Source of the DNA: Pseudomonadota bacterium
Lineage (GTDB): Bacteria; Pseudomonadota; Gammaproteobacteria; Burkholderiales; Burkholderiaceae_C
Direction: 5' to 3'
Length of the DNA: 64,000 bases
NCBI GenBank assembly: GCA_021845965.1
Contig: JAJZUZ010000002.1
Coordinates: 1-64,000, forward strand
Part shown: positions 19,154-28,612 of the stretch, in pieces
How positions within the stretch are numbered: position 1 is the stretch's first letter
Layout of the letters: every line of letters begins with the position of its first letter
Made by a program: the position numbers and the translations under genes
Notes under the pieces: model-generated
The model's database searches: none
What the model was told of the DNA's origin: nothing
Seen by the model: only the letters and a program-made list of their open reading frames with translations

Positions 19154-20278
19154 TCAACCCTGGCGCCAGGGCAGACCGTGGAAGCGCCAGCCGCCCTTGC
19201 GGCCGCGGTGGGCGTGCTCATCCGGATCGCCTTCGAAACCTTCCAGGATGTTGTAGGCCTCCAGGCCAAGTTCCGTGGCGCGGCGCGCTGCGGCAATCGA
19301 GCGCGCACCGCTGCGGCACAGCATGAGGGCCTTCTTGCCCGCCGGCACGGCCGCCGTGAGGCCGGCATCGAAGTCCGCGTTGGGCACCATGCCAGGCCAC
19401 TGCTTCCACGCCAGGCCGAGCGCGCCCGGGACGAAACCCACCCATTCGCGCTCGGCGTCGCTGCGCACGTCCACCAGGACGGCATCGCCGGCCTGCACCC
19501 ATTGCCAGGCCAGCTGCGGTGAGACATTGCCCGCGTAGCCCTCGGCGGGGCGTACCGCCATCAGCGCAGCGCCGTCGGCGTCGTGGCGCAGACCGGATTG
19601 CAGATTGGCCGGCACGGCCTCGTCGATGCGGCGCGGCTTGGGCAGATGCAGGCTGTCCATGATGGCCTGGAATTCCGCCAGTGTCTTGCCCGCCACGCGC
19701 GGATTGCCGGCCTTCTCCGCCCCGATGGTCGAGTGGCTGCGCCCCTGGTAGTCATGGCCGGGCCAGACGAGCGTGTCATCGGGCAGCGCGAACAGCACTT
19801 CCGTCAGGCTGCGGTACAGCGCTTCGGCACTGCCCGACTGGAAGTCGGTGCGGCCGCAGCCATGGATGAGCAGGGTGTCGCCGGTGAAGACATGGCGCTG
19901 CCCGTCGGTCTCCCAGGTGTAGCTCATGCTGCCCGCCGTGTGGCCGGGGGTGTGCAGCGCGCGGATCTGCTGGCTGCCGAACTTCAGTGTGTCGCCGTGC
20001 TGCAGCTGCACGGCGGCGGTAAGGATGCCGCAGCCGGCCGGCGCCGCCGTGCGTGCACCGGCGTGCTCGGCCAGCAGGCCGGCGCTGGTGATGTGGTCAG
20101 CGTGGGCGTGCGTCTCCACGGCCCACAGCAGCTTGAGGCCATACTCGCGCAACACGCGCAGGTCGCGTTCCAGCTGCTCGTCCACCGGGTCGATGATCAG
20201 AGCATCGCGGGTGGTCGCGTCAAACAGCAGGTAGGTGTAGGTGCTGGAAGCCGGATCGAAGAGCTGGATCGGGTTCAT
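19154..20278 (-). CDS. MBL-fold persulfide dioxygenase (ETHE1-like) fused to C-terminal rhodanese domain
   Basis: VETHAHADHITSAGLL, HTPGHTAGSMSYTW, VFTGDTLLIHGCGRTDFQSG; C-terminal rhodanese with active loop LMLCRSGARSIAAARR. Confidence 0.9.
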   Translation of the reverse strand: MNPIQLFDPASSTYTYLLFDATTRDALIIDPVDEQLERDLRVLREYGLKLLWAVETHAHADHITSAGLLAEHAGARTAAPAGCGILTAAVQLQHGDTLKFGSQQIRALHTPGHTAGSMSYTWETDGQRHVFTGDTLLIHGCGRTDFQSGSAEALYRSLTEVLFALPDDTLVWPGHDYQGRSHSTIGAEKAGNPRVAGKTLAEFQAIMDSLHLPKPRRIDEAVPANLQSGLRHDADGAALMAVRPAEGYAGNVSPQLAWQWVQAGDAVLVDVRSDAEREWVGFVPGALGLAWKQWPGMVPNADFDAGLTAAVPAGKKALMLCRSGARSIAAARRATELGLEAYNILEGFEGDPDEHAHRGRKGGWRFHGLPWRQG

Positions 20279-20400
20279 GGTGGGCCTGTCAGTTCGGGTG
20301 CCCGCAAGGCGGCGCAGGAAGAACCCTGAAGGATACGCAAAAACGGCCGGGCCCGCGTCCCGGGCGTCCGGGAGCGGGCCCGTGCCGTGTCACCGGCGGG

Positions 20401-21186
20401 TCAGACGATCTTCACGCTCAGGTTGGGCAGGCCGTCGATGTGCATCTCGATCACGTCGCCGCGCACCACCGGGCCCACGTTCTCGGGCGTGCCGCAGTAG
20501 ATGATGTCGCCGGGGAAGAGCTCGTTGGCTTCCGACAGCTTGCTGATCTGCTCGGCCACGTTCCAGATCATCTGGTTCAGGTTGGCGTTCTGCTTGAGCT
20601 GGCCGTTGACCTTGAGCCAGATGGCGCCCTGCGTGAAATGACCGGTCTGCGCCACCGTGTGCACCGCACCGACGACGGCGGAGTGGTCGAAGCTCTTGCC
20701 GATTTCCCACGGCTTCTTCTGGTCGCCCATGGCCCGCTGCAGGTCGCGGCGCGTCATGTCCAGGCCGAGGCTGTAGCCAAAGACATGCTCCAGCGCCTTT
20801 TCGGCCGGGATGCTCTTGCCGCCCTTGCCCAGGCAGGCCACCAGCTCGGCCTCGTAATGGTAGTTCTTGGTCAGCGTGGGATAGGGGTGGTCGGCCACCG
20901 TGCCGGCGGGCACGTGCTGGATGGCATCGGTCGGCTTCTGGAAGAAGAAGGGCGGCTCGCGATTCGGATCGGAACCCATCTCGCGCGCATGCGCCGCGTA
21001 GTTGCGGCCGATGCAATAGATGCGGCGCACCGGGAACAGCTCGTCCGTGCCGACGATGGGTAGGTAGGTGTCGGCCACCGCGAAGGGGGTGCGCGGCTTG
21101 TTCTGTGCCACGCCCGGCAATGCACAGCCGGCCAGTGCGCCGCTCGTCACCAGCGCGGTGTTCTGGAAAAAGTGTCGTCGATCCAT
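20401..21186 (-). CDS. Fumarylacetoacetate hydrolase family protein with export signal
   Basis: MDRRHFFQNTALVTSGALAGCALPG then FPVRRIYCIGRNYAAHAREMGSDPN...PFFFQKPTDAIQ; YHYEAELVACLGKGGKSI; DIIYCGTPENVGPVVRGDVIEMHIDGL. Confidence 0.88.
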   Translation of the reverse strand: MDRRHFFQNTALVTSGALAGCALPGVAQNKPRTPFAVADTYLPIVGTDELFPVRRIYCIGRNYAAHAREMGSDPNREPPFFFQKPTDAIQHVPAGTVADHPYPTLTKNYHYEAELVACLGKGGKSIPAEKALEHVFGYSLGLDMTRRDLQRAMGDQKKPWEIGKSFDHSAVVGAVHTVAQTGHFTQGAIWLKVNGQLKQNANLNQMIWNVAEQISKLSEANELFPGDIIYCGTPENVGPVVRGDVIEMHIDGLPNLSVKIV

Positions 21187-21348
21187 CTGTCGTCTCCTCG
21201 TTGTTGGGTCGGGGTTGGCAGCCGCAACGATCGCTGGCCGGCCGAAACCGACGTTATACGAAAAGTGAAAACTGATTTTCACGACGGTCATCGCCGGCCC
21301 CCGGGAAACCCCTAGGGGTGCACCGGAATGGCAGGTAGGAGAATCAAT

Positions 21349-21365
21349 GTAAACGGTAAGTAAAC
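21349..21365 (+). promoter_or_regulatory. 11-bp phased direct repeat GTAAAC-N5-GTAAAC upstream of TRAP dctP gene
   Basis: tGTAAACggtaaGTAAACa read directly. Confidence 0.4.
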
Positions 21366-21396
21366 ACAGCTTTCCGTCCAACCCATGGAGATCCAC

Positions 21397-22518
21397 ATGA
21401 CCGAGAACAAAACCCCGAATCGCCGCAGCCTGCTCAAGGGCGCCGCTGTCGCCGCTGGCGCGATGGCCGCCCCGATGGTGTCCACGGCCCAGACGGCCAC
21501 CACCCTGCGGTTCCAGAGCACCTGGCCGTCGAAGGACATCTTCCACGAATACGCCACCGACTTTGCCGCCATGGTCAACCGCATGTCCGGCGGCAAGCTG
21601 AAGATCGAGGTGTTGGCAGCCGGTTCCGTGGTGCCGGCCTTCCAGCTGCTGGACGCCGTGAACAAGGGCACCCTTGACGGTGGCCACGGCGTGCTGGCCT
21701 ACTGGTACGGCAAGAACTCGGCGCTGGCCCTGTGGGGCTCCGGCCCGGCCTTCGGCATGGACCCCAATATGGTGCTGGCCTGGCATCAGTACGGTGGCGG
21801 CAAGGAACTGCTGCAGGACATCTACAAGAGCCTGAACATCGACGTGGTGTCCTATGTCTACGGCCCCATGCCGACGCAGCCGCTGGGCTGGTTCAAGAAG
21901 CCCATCGCCAAGGTCAGCGACCTGAAGGGCCTGAAGTACCGTACCGTGGGTCTGGCCGTGGACGTGTTCACCGAACTGGGCTGCGCGGTCAACCCGCTGC
22001 CCGGTGGCGAGATCGTGCCGGCGCTGGACCGTGGCCTGCTCGACGCAGCCGAGTTCAACAACGCCACGTCCGACCGCATCCTGGGCTTCCCCGACGTGGC
22101 CAAGAACTGCATGCTGCAGAGCTTCCACCAGTCCGGCGAACAGTTCGAGATCCTGTTCAACAAGACCAAGCTGAACACGCTGCCGGCCGAACTGCGCGCC
22201 ATCATCGACTCGGCCGTCTCCGCATCGTCGGCAGAAATGGCCTGGAAGGCGATCGAGCGCAACTCCAAGGACTACATCGAGCTGCGGACCAAGGACAAGG
22301 TCAATTTCTACAAGACGCCTGACGCCATCCTGCGCGCCCAGCTCGATGCCTGGGACAAGGTGATTGCCAAGAAATCGGCCGAGAATCCGATGTTCAAGAA
22401 GGTGCTGGATTCGCAGCGCGCCTACGCGCAGCGTGCAGGCCAGTGGCAGAATGACTACATGGTCGACTTCAAGATGGCCTACAACCACTACTTTGCCAAG
22501 AAGGGCAAGAAGGCCTAA
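21397..22518 (+). CDS. TRAP transporter substrate-binding protein (DctP family)
   Basis: MTENKTPNRRSLLKGAAVAAGAMAAPMVSTAQTATTLRFQSTWPSKDIFHEYATDFAAMVNRMSGGKLKIEVL; Tat-like RR signal. Confidence 0.93.
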   Translation: MTENKTPNRRSLLKGAAVAAGAMAAPMVSTAQTATTLRFQSTWPSKDIFHEYATDFAAMVNRMSGGKLKIEVLAAGSVVPAFQLLDAVNKGTLDGGHGVLAYWYGKNSALALWGSGPAFGMDPNMVLAWHQYGGGKELLQDIYKSLNIDVVSYVYGPMPTQPLGWFKKPIAKVSDLKGLKYRTVGLAVDVFTELGCAVNPLPGGEIVPALDRGLLDAAEFNNATSDRILGFPDVAKNCMLQSFHQSGEQFEILFNKTKLNTLPAELRAIIDSAVSASSAEMAWKAIERNSKDYIELRTKDKVNFYKTPDAILRAQLDAWDKVIAKKSAENPMFKKVLDSQRAYAQRAGQWQNDYMVDFKMAYNHYFAKKGKKA

Positions 22519-22547
22519 GTACTCGGACCGGCTGGTCTGACCGGCAC

Positions 22548-22579
22548 GAGGGCGCTGCGACTTCCATCGCAGCGCCCTC
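22548..22579 (+). promoter_or_regulatory. Intercistronic stem-loop between dctP and dctQ
   Basis: GAGGGCGCTGCGA-cttcca-TCGCAGCGCCCTC, perfect 13-bp stem, no T tract. Confidence 0.7.
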
Positions 22580-22612
22580 TGCACATTAGAAACCACTGTA
22601 AACGGATCGTAA

Positions 22613-23233
22613 ATGCAGAACTTACTGCTCAAGGTGGACAAGCTCTCCACCTTCATTGGCAAGCTGTTTGCCTGGGCGGCGCTGTTGCTCACCCTGCTCA
22701 TCAGCTGGGAAGTCTTTTCGCGCTATGTGCTCAACCACCCGCATGCCTGGGTGCTGGACCTCCAGATCATGATGTATGGCGCCATGTTCATGACGGCGGG
22801 CGCCTATACGCTGGCCAAGGATGGCCATGTGCGTGGCGACGTGCTGTACGGCTTCTTCAAGCCGCGCACGCAGGCCACGCTGGACCTCATCCTCTATTTC
22901 CTGTTCTTCATCCCTGGCATCATCGCCCTGACCTGGGCCGGCTGGACCTTCTTCAGCGAATCGCTGGCGATCCGGGAGCAGACGTTCAACGCCGATCCGC
23001 TGCCGGTCTATCCGTTCAAGTTCATCATCCCTCTTTCCGGCGCCATTCTGCTGCTGCAGGGCATCGTGGAGATCATCCGCTGCATCATGTGCATCCGCGA
23101 CGGTGAGTGGCCTTCGCGTGAGGAGGACGTGGAAGAGGTGGATGTCGACAAGCTCAAGGCGATGGTGCACGTGAAAGACGAAGACATCGCGGCCCTCGAC
23201 AAGTATGTGACGCATGAGGGTGCCAACAAATGA
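22613..23233 (+). CDS. TRAP transporter small permease (DctQ family)
   Basis: Four hydrophobic segments; LLISWEVFSRYVLNHPHAWVLDLQIMMYGAMFMTAGAYTLAKDGHVRGDVLYG. Confidence 0.92.
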   Translation: MQNLLLKVDKLSTFIGKLFAWAALLLTLLISWEVFSRYVLNHPHAWVLDLQIMMYGAMFMTAGAYTLAKDGHVRGDVLYGFFKPRTQATLDLILYFLFFIPGIIALTWAGWTFFSESLAIREQTFNADPLPVYPFKFIIPLSGAILLLQGIVEIIRCIMCIRDGEWPSREEDVEEVDVDKLKAMVHVKDEDIAALDKYVTHEGANK

Positions 23234-25146
23234 AAATCCGCAAAGAACTCTGGTTCGGCTTCACGCTGATGGGGCTGATCATCGCTGGCGCGCTGGCGAT
23301 GTTGCTGGGCGCCGACAAGATCACCAACGGCCACATCGGCCTGCTGATGCTCTCGCTGGTGGTCGTGGCCATCATGCTGGGTTTCCCGACGGCCTTCACC
23401 CTGATGGGCATGGGCATGATCTTCACCTGGCTGGCCTATGACCGCGACACCGGCAAGGCGCTGGACCTGATGGTGCAGGCCGCTTACAAGGTGATGGGCA
23501 GCGACGTGCTCATCTCCATCCCCCTGTTCGTGTTCATGGGCTACCTGGTCGAACGCGCGAACCTGATCGAGAAGCTTTTCAAGAGCTTGCACCTGTCCCT
23601 GGTGCGTGTGCCGGGCGCGCTGGCCGTGGCGACGCTGGTGACCTGCGCCGTCTTTGCGACCGCCACCGGCATCGTCGGTGCCGTCGTGACGCTGATGGGG
23701 TTGCTGGCCCTGCCGGCCATGCTGAAGGCAGGCTATGACGTGAAACTGTCCGCCGGTGCCATCACCGCCGGCGGCTGCCTGGGCATCCTGATCCCGCCCT
23801 CCGTGCTGCTGATCGTCTACGGAGCGACGGCCGGTGTGTCGGTCGTCCAGCTCTACGCGGGCGCCTTCTTCCCCGGTCTCATGCTCGCCGGCCTCTACAT
23901 CGGCTACGTCATCATCGTGGCCAAGCTCAAGCCGTCGATGGCGCCGCCACTCGCCGAGAACGAGCGCTACGTGCCGCTGCCCCCGATGAGCGAGAAGCTG
24001 GCCCCTGCGCATTCCGCGCGGGCGCTGCCGACCCTGCTGGGCGCTCTCAAGGGCAAGCGCAACCAGGACGTGCCGACGGGCTACATCGTCAAGCAATTGT
24101 TCGTCGTGCTGATGCCCGCGATTCTCTTTGCCGCGATCGCGCTCTGGAGCTACGCCAGTGTTACGGCGCCCGAGGTGAAAGAGGTGGTGACGCTGCAGGC
24201 CATGGGCACGACCACGGCCGATGCGGACGAAGGGTCCGAGGACGAGTCGGGCCTCGCCGCGCCGCCGGGTGCGGAGGACGAGGGCGTGAAGGAGCCCCCG
24301 GGCGCCGAGCCGGATGAGGCTCAGTCGCCGCAAGCTGCAGCCAGCGCTGTCGCAGAGCCGCCGGCAGCGGCGCCGGCGGCACCTGAGCGTGTGCCTGCAT
24401 CCGCCGGGTACTGGATCGGCCTGGCTGTCGGTGCGGGCGTGCTCGTCGGCTATTACGCCTTCCTGAGCTTCACGCGTCTTGAGATTTTCAAGATGCTGCT
24501 GACCAGCTTCTTCCCGTTGCTCCTGATGATCCTGGCGGTGTTGGGTTCCATCGTGCTGGGCCTTGCAACGCCCACCGAAGCGGCCGCCATGGGGGCGCTG
24601 GGTGGCCTGTTGCTGGCGGCGGCCTATCGCCAGTTGACCTTCACCGTCGTCAAGGAAAGCGTCTTCCTGACCGCGAAGACCTCGGCCATGGTGTGCTGGC
24701 TCTTCGTCGGCTCCGCCATCTTCTCCGCTGCCTTCGCGCTGCTGGGCGGCCAGGAGCTGGTGGAGCACTGGGTGCTGTCGATGAACCTGACCAAGACCCA
24801 GTTCCTGGTGCTGAGCCAGGTCATCATCTTCATCCTGGGCTGGCCGCTGGAATGGACCGAGATCATCGTGATCTTCATGCCGATCTTCATCCCGCTGCTG
24901 ACGCACTTCAACGTCGATCCGCTGTTCTTCGGCCTGCTCGTCGCGCTGAACCTGCAGACCGCCTTCCTGAGCCCGCCGGTGGCGATGTCGGCCTTCTACC
25001 TGAAGGGGGTCAGCCCGCCGCACGTGACGCTGAACCAGATCTTCGCTGGCATGCTGCCCTTTATGGGCATCCAGATCCTGGCCATCGTGCTGCTGTACAT
25101 GTTCCCGGGCATCGGGCTCTGGCTGCCGCAGCTGCTGTACAGGTAA
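23230..25146 (+). CDS. TRAP transporter large permease (DctM family) with large acidic/Ala-Pro-rich insertion
   Basis: SIPLFVFMGYLVERANLIEKLF; GAITAGGCLGILIPPSVLLIVYGATAGVSVVQLYAGAFFPGLM; ATPTEAAAMGALGGLLL; 638 aa. Confidence 0.92.
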   Translation: MKIRKELWFGFTLMGLIIAGALAMLLGADKITNGHIGLLMLSLVVVAIMLGFPTAFTLMGMGMIFTWLAYDRDTGKALDLMVQAAYKVMGSDVLISIPLFVFMGYLVERANLIEKLFKSLHLSLVRVPGALAVATLVTCAVFATATGIVGAVVTLMGLLALPAMLKAGYDVKLSAGAITAGGCLGILIPPSVLLIVYGATAGVSVVQLYAGAFFPGLMLAGLYIGYVIIVAKLKPSMAPPLAENERYVPLPPMSEKLAPAHSARALPTLLGALKGKRNQDVPTGYIVKQLFVVLMPAILFAAIALWSYASVTAPEVKEVVTLQAMGTTTADADEGSEDESGLAAPPGAEDEGVKEPPGAEPDEAQSPQAAASAVAEPPAAAPAAPERVPASAGYWIGLAVGAGVLVGYYAFLSFTRLEIFKMLLTSFFPLLLMILAVLGSIVLGLATPTEAAAMGALGGLLLAAAYRQLTFTVVKESVFLTAKTSAMVCWLFVGSAIFSAAFALLGGQELVEHWVLSMNLTKTQFLVLSQVIIFILGWPLEWTEIIVIFMPIFIPLLTHFNVDPLFFGLLVALNLQTAFLSPPVAMSAFYLKGVSPPHVTLNQIFAGMLPFMGIQILAIVLLYMFPGIGLWLPQLLYR

Positions 25147-25167
25147 TCAGTTGCCGACGTGCAGAGC

Positions 25168-25193
25168 AAGGGGCGCGCAAGCGCCCCTTTTTC
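25168..25193 (+). terminator. Rho-independent terminator after TRAP operon
   Basis: AAGGGGCGC-GCAA-GCGCCCCTT plus T tract. Confidence 0.9.
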
Positions 25194-25221
25194 TTGGGCA
25201 AAACAGTGGAAAACGGTAAGA

Positions 25222-25243
25222 TTGACGTTTACGTAAACGTCAA
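25222..25243. promoter_or_regulatory. Perfect 22-bp palindrome upstream of icmF (probable regulator operator)
   Basis: TTGACGTTTACGTAAACGTCAA is identical to its reverse complement; ends 12 bp before the icmF ATG. Confidence 0.75.
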
Positions 25244-25255
25244 CCGAGCCCGCCC

Positions 25256-28200
25256 ATGACACAGCTGTCTGCCGACTACCAGGCCCTGGCCAACTACCGT
25301 CCCAAGCACAAGGTGCGTTTCGTCACGGCGGCCAGCCTGTTCGACGGGCATGACGCCGCCATCAACATCATGCGTCGCATCCTGCAGGGCATGGGCGCCG
25401 AGGTCATCCACCTGGGCCACAACCGCAGCGTCGACGAGGTCGTCACCGCGGCGCTGCAGGAGGATGTGCAGGGCATCGCGGTCAGCTCCTACCAGGGCGG
25501 CCACGTCGAGTACTTCAAGTACATGATCGACCTGCTGAAAGCACGCGGGGGTGCCCACATCCAGGTCTTCGGCGGCGGCGGTGGCGTCATCGTGCCGGCC
25601 GAGATCCGCGAATTGCAGGCCTATGGCGTGGCCCGCATCTACAGCCCGGAGGACGGCCAGCGCATGGGCCTGGCCGGCATGATCGGCGAGATGGTCATGC
25701 GCTGCGACCAGGACCTCAGCGTGCATGCGCCCAAGGCGCTCGACGCGATCCGCGGCCACAGTGAGTTGGCCTGGCGCGCGCTGGCGCAGCTCATGACGGC
25801 GCTGGAAAACGGCCGGGCCGATGCAGCGCTGCTGCAGGCCGTGCGTGAACAGGCCGCTGCGCGCAAGATCCCCGTGCTGGGCATCACCGGCACCGGCGGC
25901 GCCGGCAAGTCCAGCCTGACGGACGAGCTGGTCCGCCGCCTGCGCCTGGACCAGGACGACGCGCTGCGCGTCGCCGTCATCAGCATCGATCCTTCGCGCC
26001 GCAAGAGTGGCGGCGCCTTGCTGGGCGACCGCATCCGCATGAACGCCATCAATCCCTGGCACCGGCCGGCTGGCCAGTCGGCCGAACAGGATACCGGTGC
26101 GCGGGTCTTCATGCGCTCGCTGGCCACGCGCGACACCGGCAGCGAGATCAGCGCCGCCCTGCCCGACGTGCTGGCCGCCGCCAAGTGCGCGGGTTTCGAC
26201 CTCGTCATCGTCGAGACCTCGGGCATCGGCCAGGGCGACGCCGCCATCGTGCCGCATGTGGACGTGCCGCTGTACGTCATGACGCCGGAGTTCGGCGCCG
26301 CCAGCCAGCTCGAGAAGATCGACATGCTGGATTTCGCGGAGTTCGTGGCCATCAACAAGTTCGACCGCAAGGGCGCGGCCGACGCCTTGCGCGACGTGGC
26401 CAAGCAGGTGCAGCGCAACCGCGAAGCCTTCACCACCCCGCCGGAGCAGATGCCGGTGTTCGGCACCATGGCCGCGCGCTTCAACGACGACGGCGTGACC
26501 GCCCTGTACCAGGCGCTGAAAGTCCGCCTGCAGGCCCTGGGCCTGCCGCTCAAGGACGGCCGCCTGCCGCCGGTGGCCGTGCGCCACAGCAGCAACCAGA
26601 CTCCCATCGTGCCGGCCCAGCGTACGCGCTATCTCGCCGAAATCAGCGACACCGTGCGCGGCTACAAGCGCCGCGCGCGCGCGCAGGCGAAGCTGGCACG
26701 CGAAATTCAGCAGCTGAATGCCGTCGCCGACATGCTCAAGGTGGAGAAGCCCGACCGCGCTCGCGCGGCGGAGGCGACCATCGACCTGGCACAGACGCGT
26801 GAGCTGCAGATGGATGCCGACGCGCGCAAGCTGCTGGCCCAGTGGCCGGCCATGCAGCAGGCCTATGCCGGCGACGAGTACGTGGTGAAGATCCGCGACA
26901 AGGAGATCCGCACCGCGCTCACCACCAAGTCGCTCTCCGGTACCACCATCCGCAAGGTGGTGCTGCCGCCCTACGAGGATCACGGCGAGATCCTCAAGTG
27001 GCTGATGCTGGACAACGTGCCTGGCAGCTACCCCTACACCGCCGGCACCTTTGCCTTCAAGCGCGAGAACGAGGACCCCACGCGCATGTTTGCCGGCGAG
27101 GGTGACCCCTTCCGTACCAACCGCCGCTTCAAGCTGCTGTCCGAGGGCATGCCGGCCAAGCGCCTGTCCACCGCCTTCGACTCGGTCACGCTCTACGGCA
27201 ACGACCCGGACCTGCGGCCCGACATCTATGGCAAGGTCGGCAACTCCGGCGTGAGCATCGCCACGCTGGACGACATGAAGGTGCTGTACGCGGGCTTCGA
27301 CCTGTGCAACCCGGCCACCTCGGTCAGCATGACCATCAATGGCCCGGCGCCGACCATCCTGGCCATGTTCATGAATACGGCCATCGACCAGAACATCGAC
27401 AAGTTCAAGGCCGACAATGGCCGCGATCCCACCGACACCGAGGTCGAGAAGATCCGCGAGTGGGTGCTGGAGAACGTGCGCGGCACCGTGCAGGCCGACA
27501 TCCTGAAGGAAGACCAGGGCCAGAACACCTGCATCTTCTCCACCGAGTTCTCGCTCAAGGTCATGGGCGACATCGCCGAGTACTTCGTGCACAACCGCGT
27601 GCGCAACTTCTACTCGGTGTCCATCAGCGGTTACCACATCGCCGAGGCCGGCGCCAACCCCATCAGCCAGCTGGCCTTCACGCTGTCCAACGGTTTCACG
27701 CTGGTGGAGGCCTACCTGGCGCGGGGCATGCACATCGACGATTTCGCGCCCAACCTGAGTTTCTTCTTCTCCAACGGCATGGACCCGGAGTACACCGTGA
27801 TGGGCCGCGTGGCGCGCCGCATCTGGGCCGTGGCCATGAAGGAGAAATACGGTGCCAACGAGCGCAGCCAGAAGCTGAAGTACCACATCCAGACGTCAGG
27901 CCGCAGCCTGCACGCGCAGGAGATCCAGTTCAACGACATCCGCACCACTCTGCAGGCGCTGATCGCGATCTACGACAACTGCAACTCGCTGCACACCAAC
28001 GCCTTCGACGAGGCCATCACCACCCCCACGGAGGACTCCGTGCGCCGTGCCATGGCCATCCAGCTCATCATCAACCGCGAGTGGGGGCTGGCGAAAAACG
28101 AGAACCCGAACCAGGGCGCCTTTGTGATCGAGGAGCTGACCGAGCTGGTGGAGGAGGCGGTGCTGGCCGAGTTCGAACGCATCGCCGAGCGCGGTGGTGT

Positions 28201-28579
28201 GCTCGGCGCCATGGAGACTGGCTACCAGCGCAGCAAGATCCAGGACGAGAGCATGCACTACGAGATGCTCAAGCACACCGGCGAGCTGCCCATCATCGGC
28301 GTCAACACCTTCCGCAACCCGCACGGCGACGTGATTCCGGAGAAGCTGGAGCTGGCGCGCTCGACCGAAGAAGAAAAGCAGAGCCAGCTCCGGCGCCTGC
28401 AGGACTTCCACACCCGCCACGCGGCCGAGGCGCCGGTGCAACTGCAGCGCCTGCAACAGGCGGTGATCGAGAACCGCAATGTGTTTGCGGTGCTGATGGA
28501 CGCGGTGCGCTGCTGCTCGCTCGGCCAGATCACCAACGCCCTGTTCGAGGTCGGCGGGCAGTACCGCCGCAGCATGTAG
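25256..28579 (+). CDS. icmF: Fused isobutyryl-CoA mutase (IcmF; B12-dependent mutase with G-protein chaperone domain)
   Basis: B12-binding region [41 protein letters not shown]; GTPase P-loop [18 protein letters not shown]-terminal mutase [30 protein letters not shown]...[42 protein letters not shown]. Confidence 0.96.
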   Translation: MTQLSADYQALANYRPKHKVRFVTAASLFDGHDAAINIMRRILQGMGAEVIHLGHNRSVDEVVTAALQEDVQGIAVSSYQGGHVEYFKYMIDLLKARGGAHIQVFGGGGGVIVPAEIRELQAYGVARIYSPEDGQRMGLAGMIGEMVMRCDQDLSVHAPKALDAIRGHSELAWRALAQLMTALENGRADAALLQAVREQAAARKIPVLGITGTGGAGKSSLTDELVRRLRLDQDDALRVAVISIDPSRRKSGGALLGDRIRMNAINPWHRPAGQSAEQDTGARVFMRSLATRDTGSEISAALPDVLAAAKCAGFDLVIVETSGIGQGDAAIVPHVDVPLYVMTPEFGAASQLEKIDMLDFAEFVAINKFDRKGAADALRDVAKQVQRNREAFTTPPEQMPVFGTMAARFNDDGVTALYQALKVRLQALGLPLKDGRLPPVAVRHSSNQTPIVPAQRTRYLAEISDTVRGYKRRARAQAKLAREIQQLNAVADMLKVEKPDRARAAEATIDLAQTRELQMDADARKLLAQWPAMQQAYAGDEYVVKIRDKEIRTALTTKSLSGTTIRKVVLPPYEDHGEILKWLMLDNVPGSYPYTAGTFAFKRENEDPTRMFAGEGDPFRTNRRFKLLSEGMPAKRLSTAFDSVTLYGNDPDLRPDIYGKVGNSGVSIATLDDMKVLYAGFDLCNPATSVSMTINGPAPTILAMFMNTAIDQNIDKFKADNGRDPTDTEVEKIREWVLENVRGTVQADILKEDQGQNTCIFSTEFSLKVMGDIAEYFVHNRVRNFYSVSISGYHIAEAGANPISQLAFTLSNGFTLVEAYLARGMHIDDFAPNLSFFFSNGMDPEYTVMGRVARRIWAVAMKEKYGANERSQKLKYHIQTSGRSLHAQEIQFNDIRTTLQALIAIYDNCNSLHTNAFDEAITTPTEDSVRRAMAIQLIINREWGLAKNENPNQGAFVIEELTELVEEAVLAEFERIAERGGVLGAMETGYQRSKIQDESMHYEMLKHTGELPIIGVNTFRNPHGDVIPEKLELARSTEEEKQSQLRRLQDFHTRHAAEAPVQLQRLQQAVIENRNVFAVLMDAVRCCSLGQITNALFEVGGQYRRSM

Positions 28580-28612
28580 GGCAGCCGGCCGAGCCGGCGC
28601 GTCGCGCTGCGT

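Noticed and set aside
20401-22701. 766-aa minus-strand ORF covering dctP antisense
   Set aside because: Only the 20401-21186 part (from MDRRHFF) has recognisable FAH homology; the rest is antisense readthrough of dctP in high-GC DNA.
23008-25023. 671-aa minus-strand ORF
   Set aside because: Antisense to dctM; composition rich in H, R, Q, G typical of shadow ORFs, no recognisable motifs.
25229-27886. 885-aa minus-strand ORF
   Set aside because: Antisense to icmF, which has strong family motifs.
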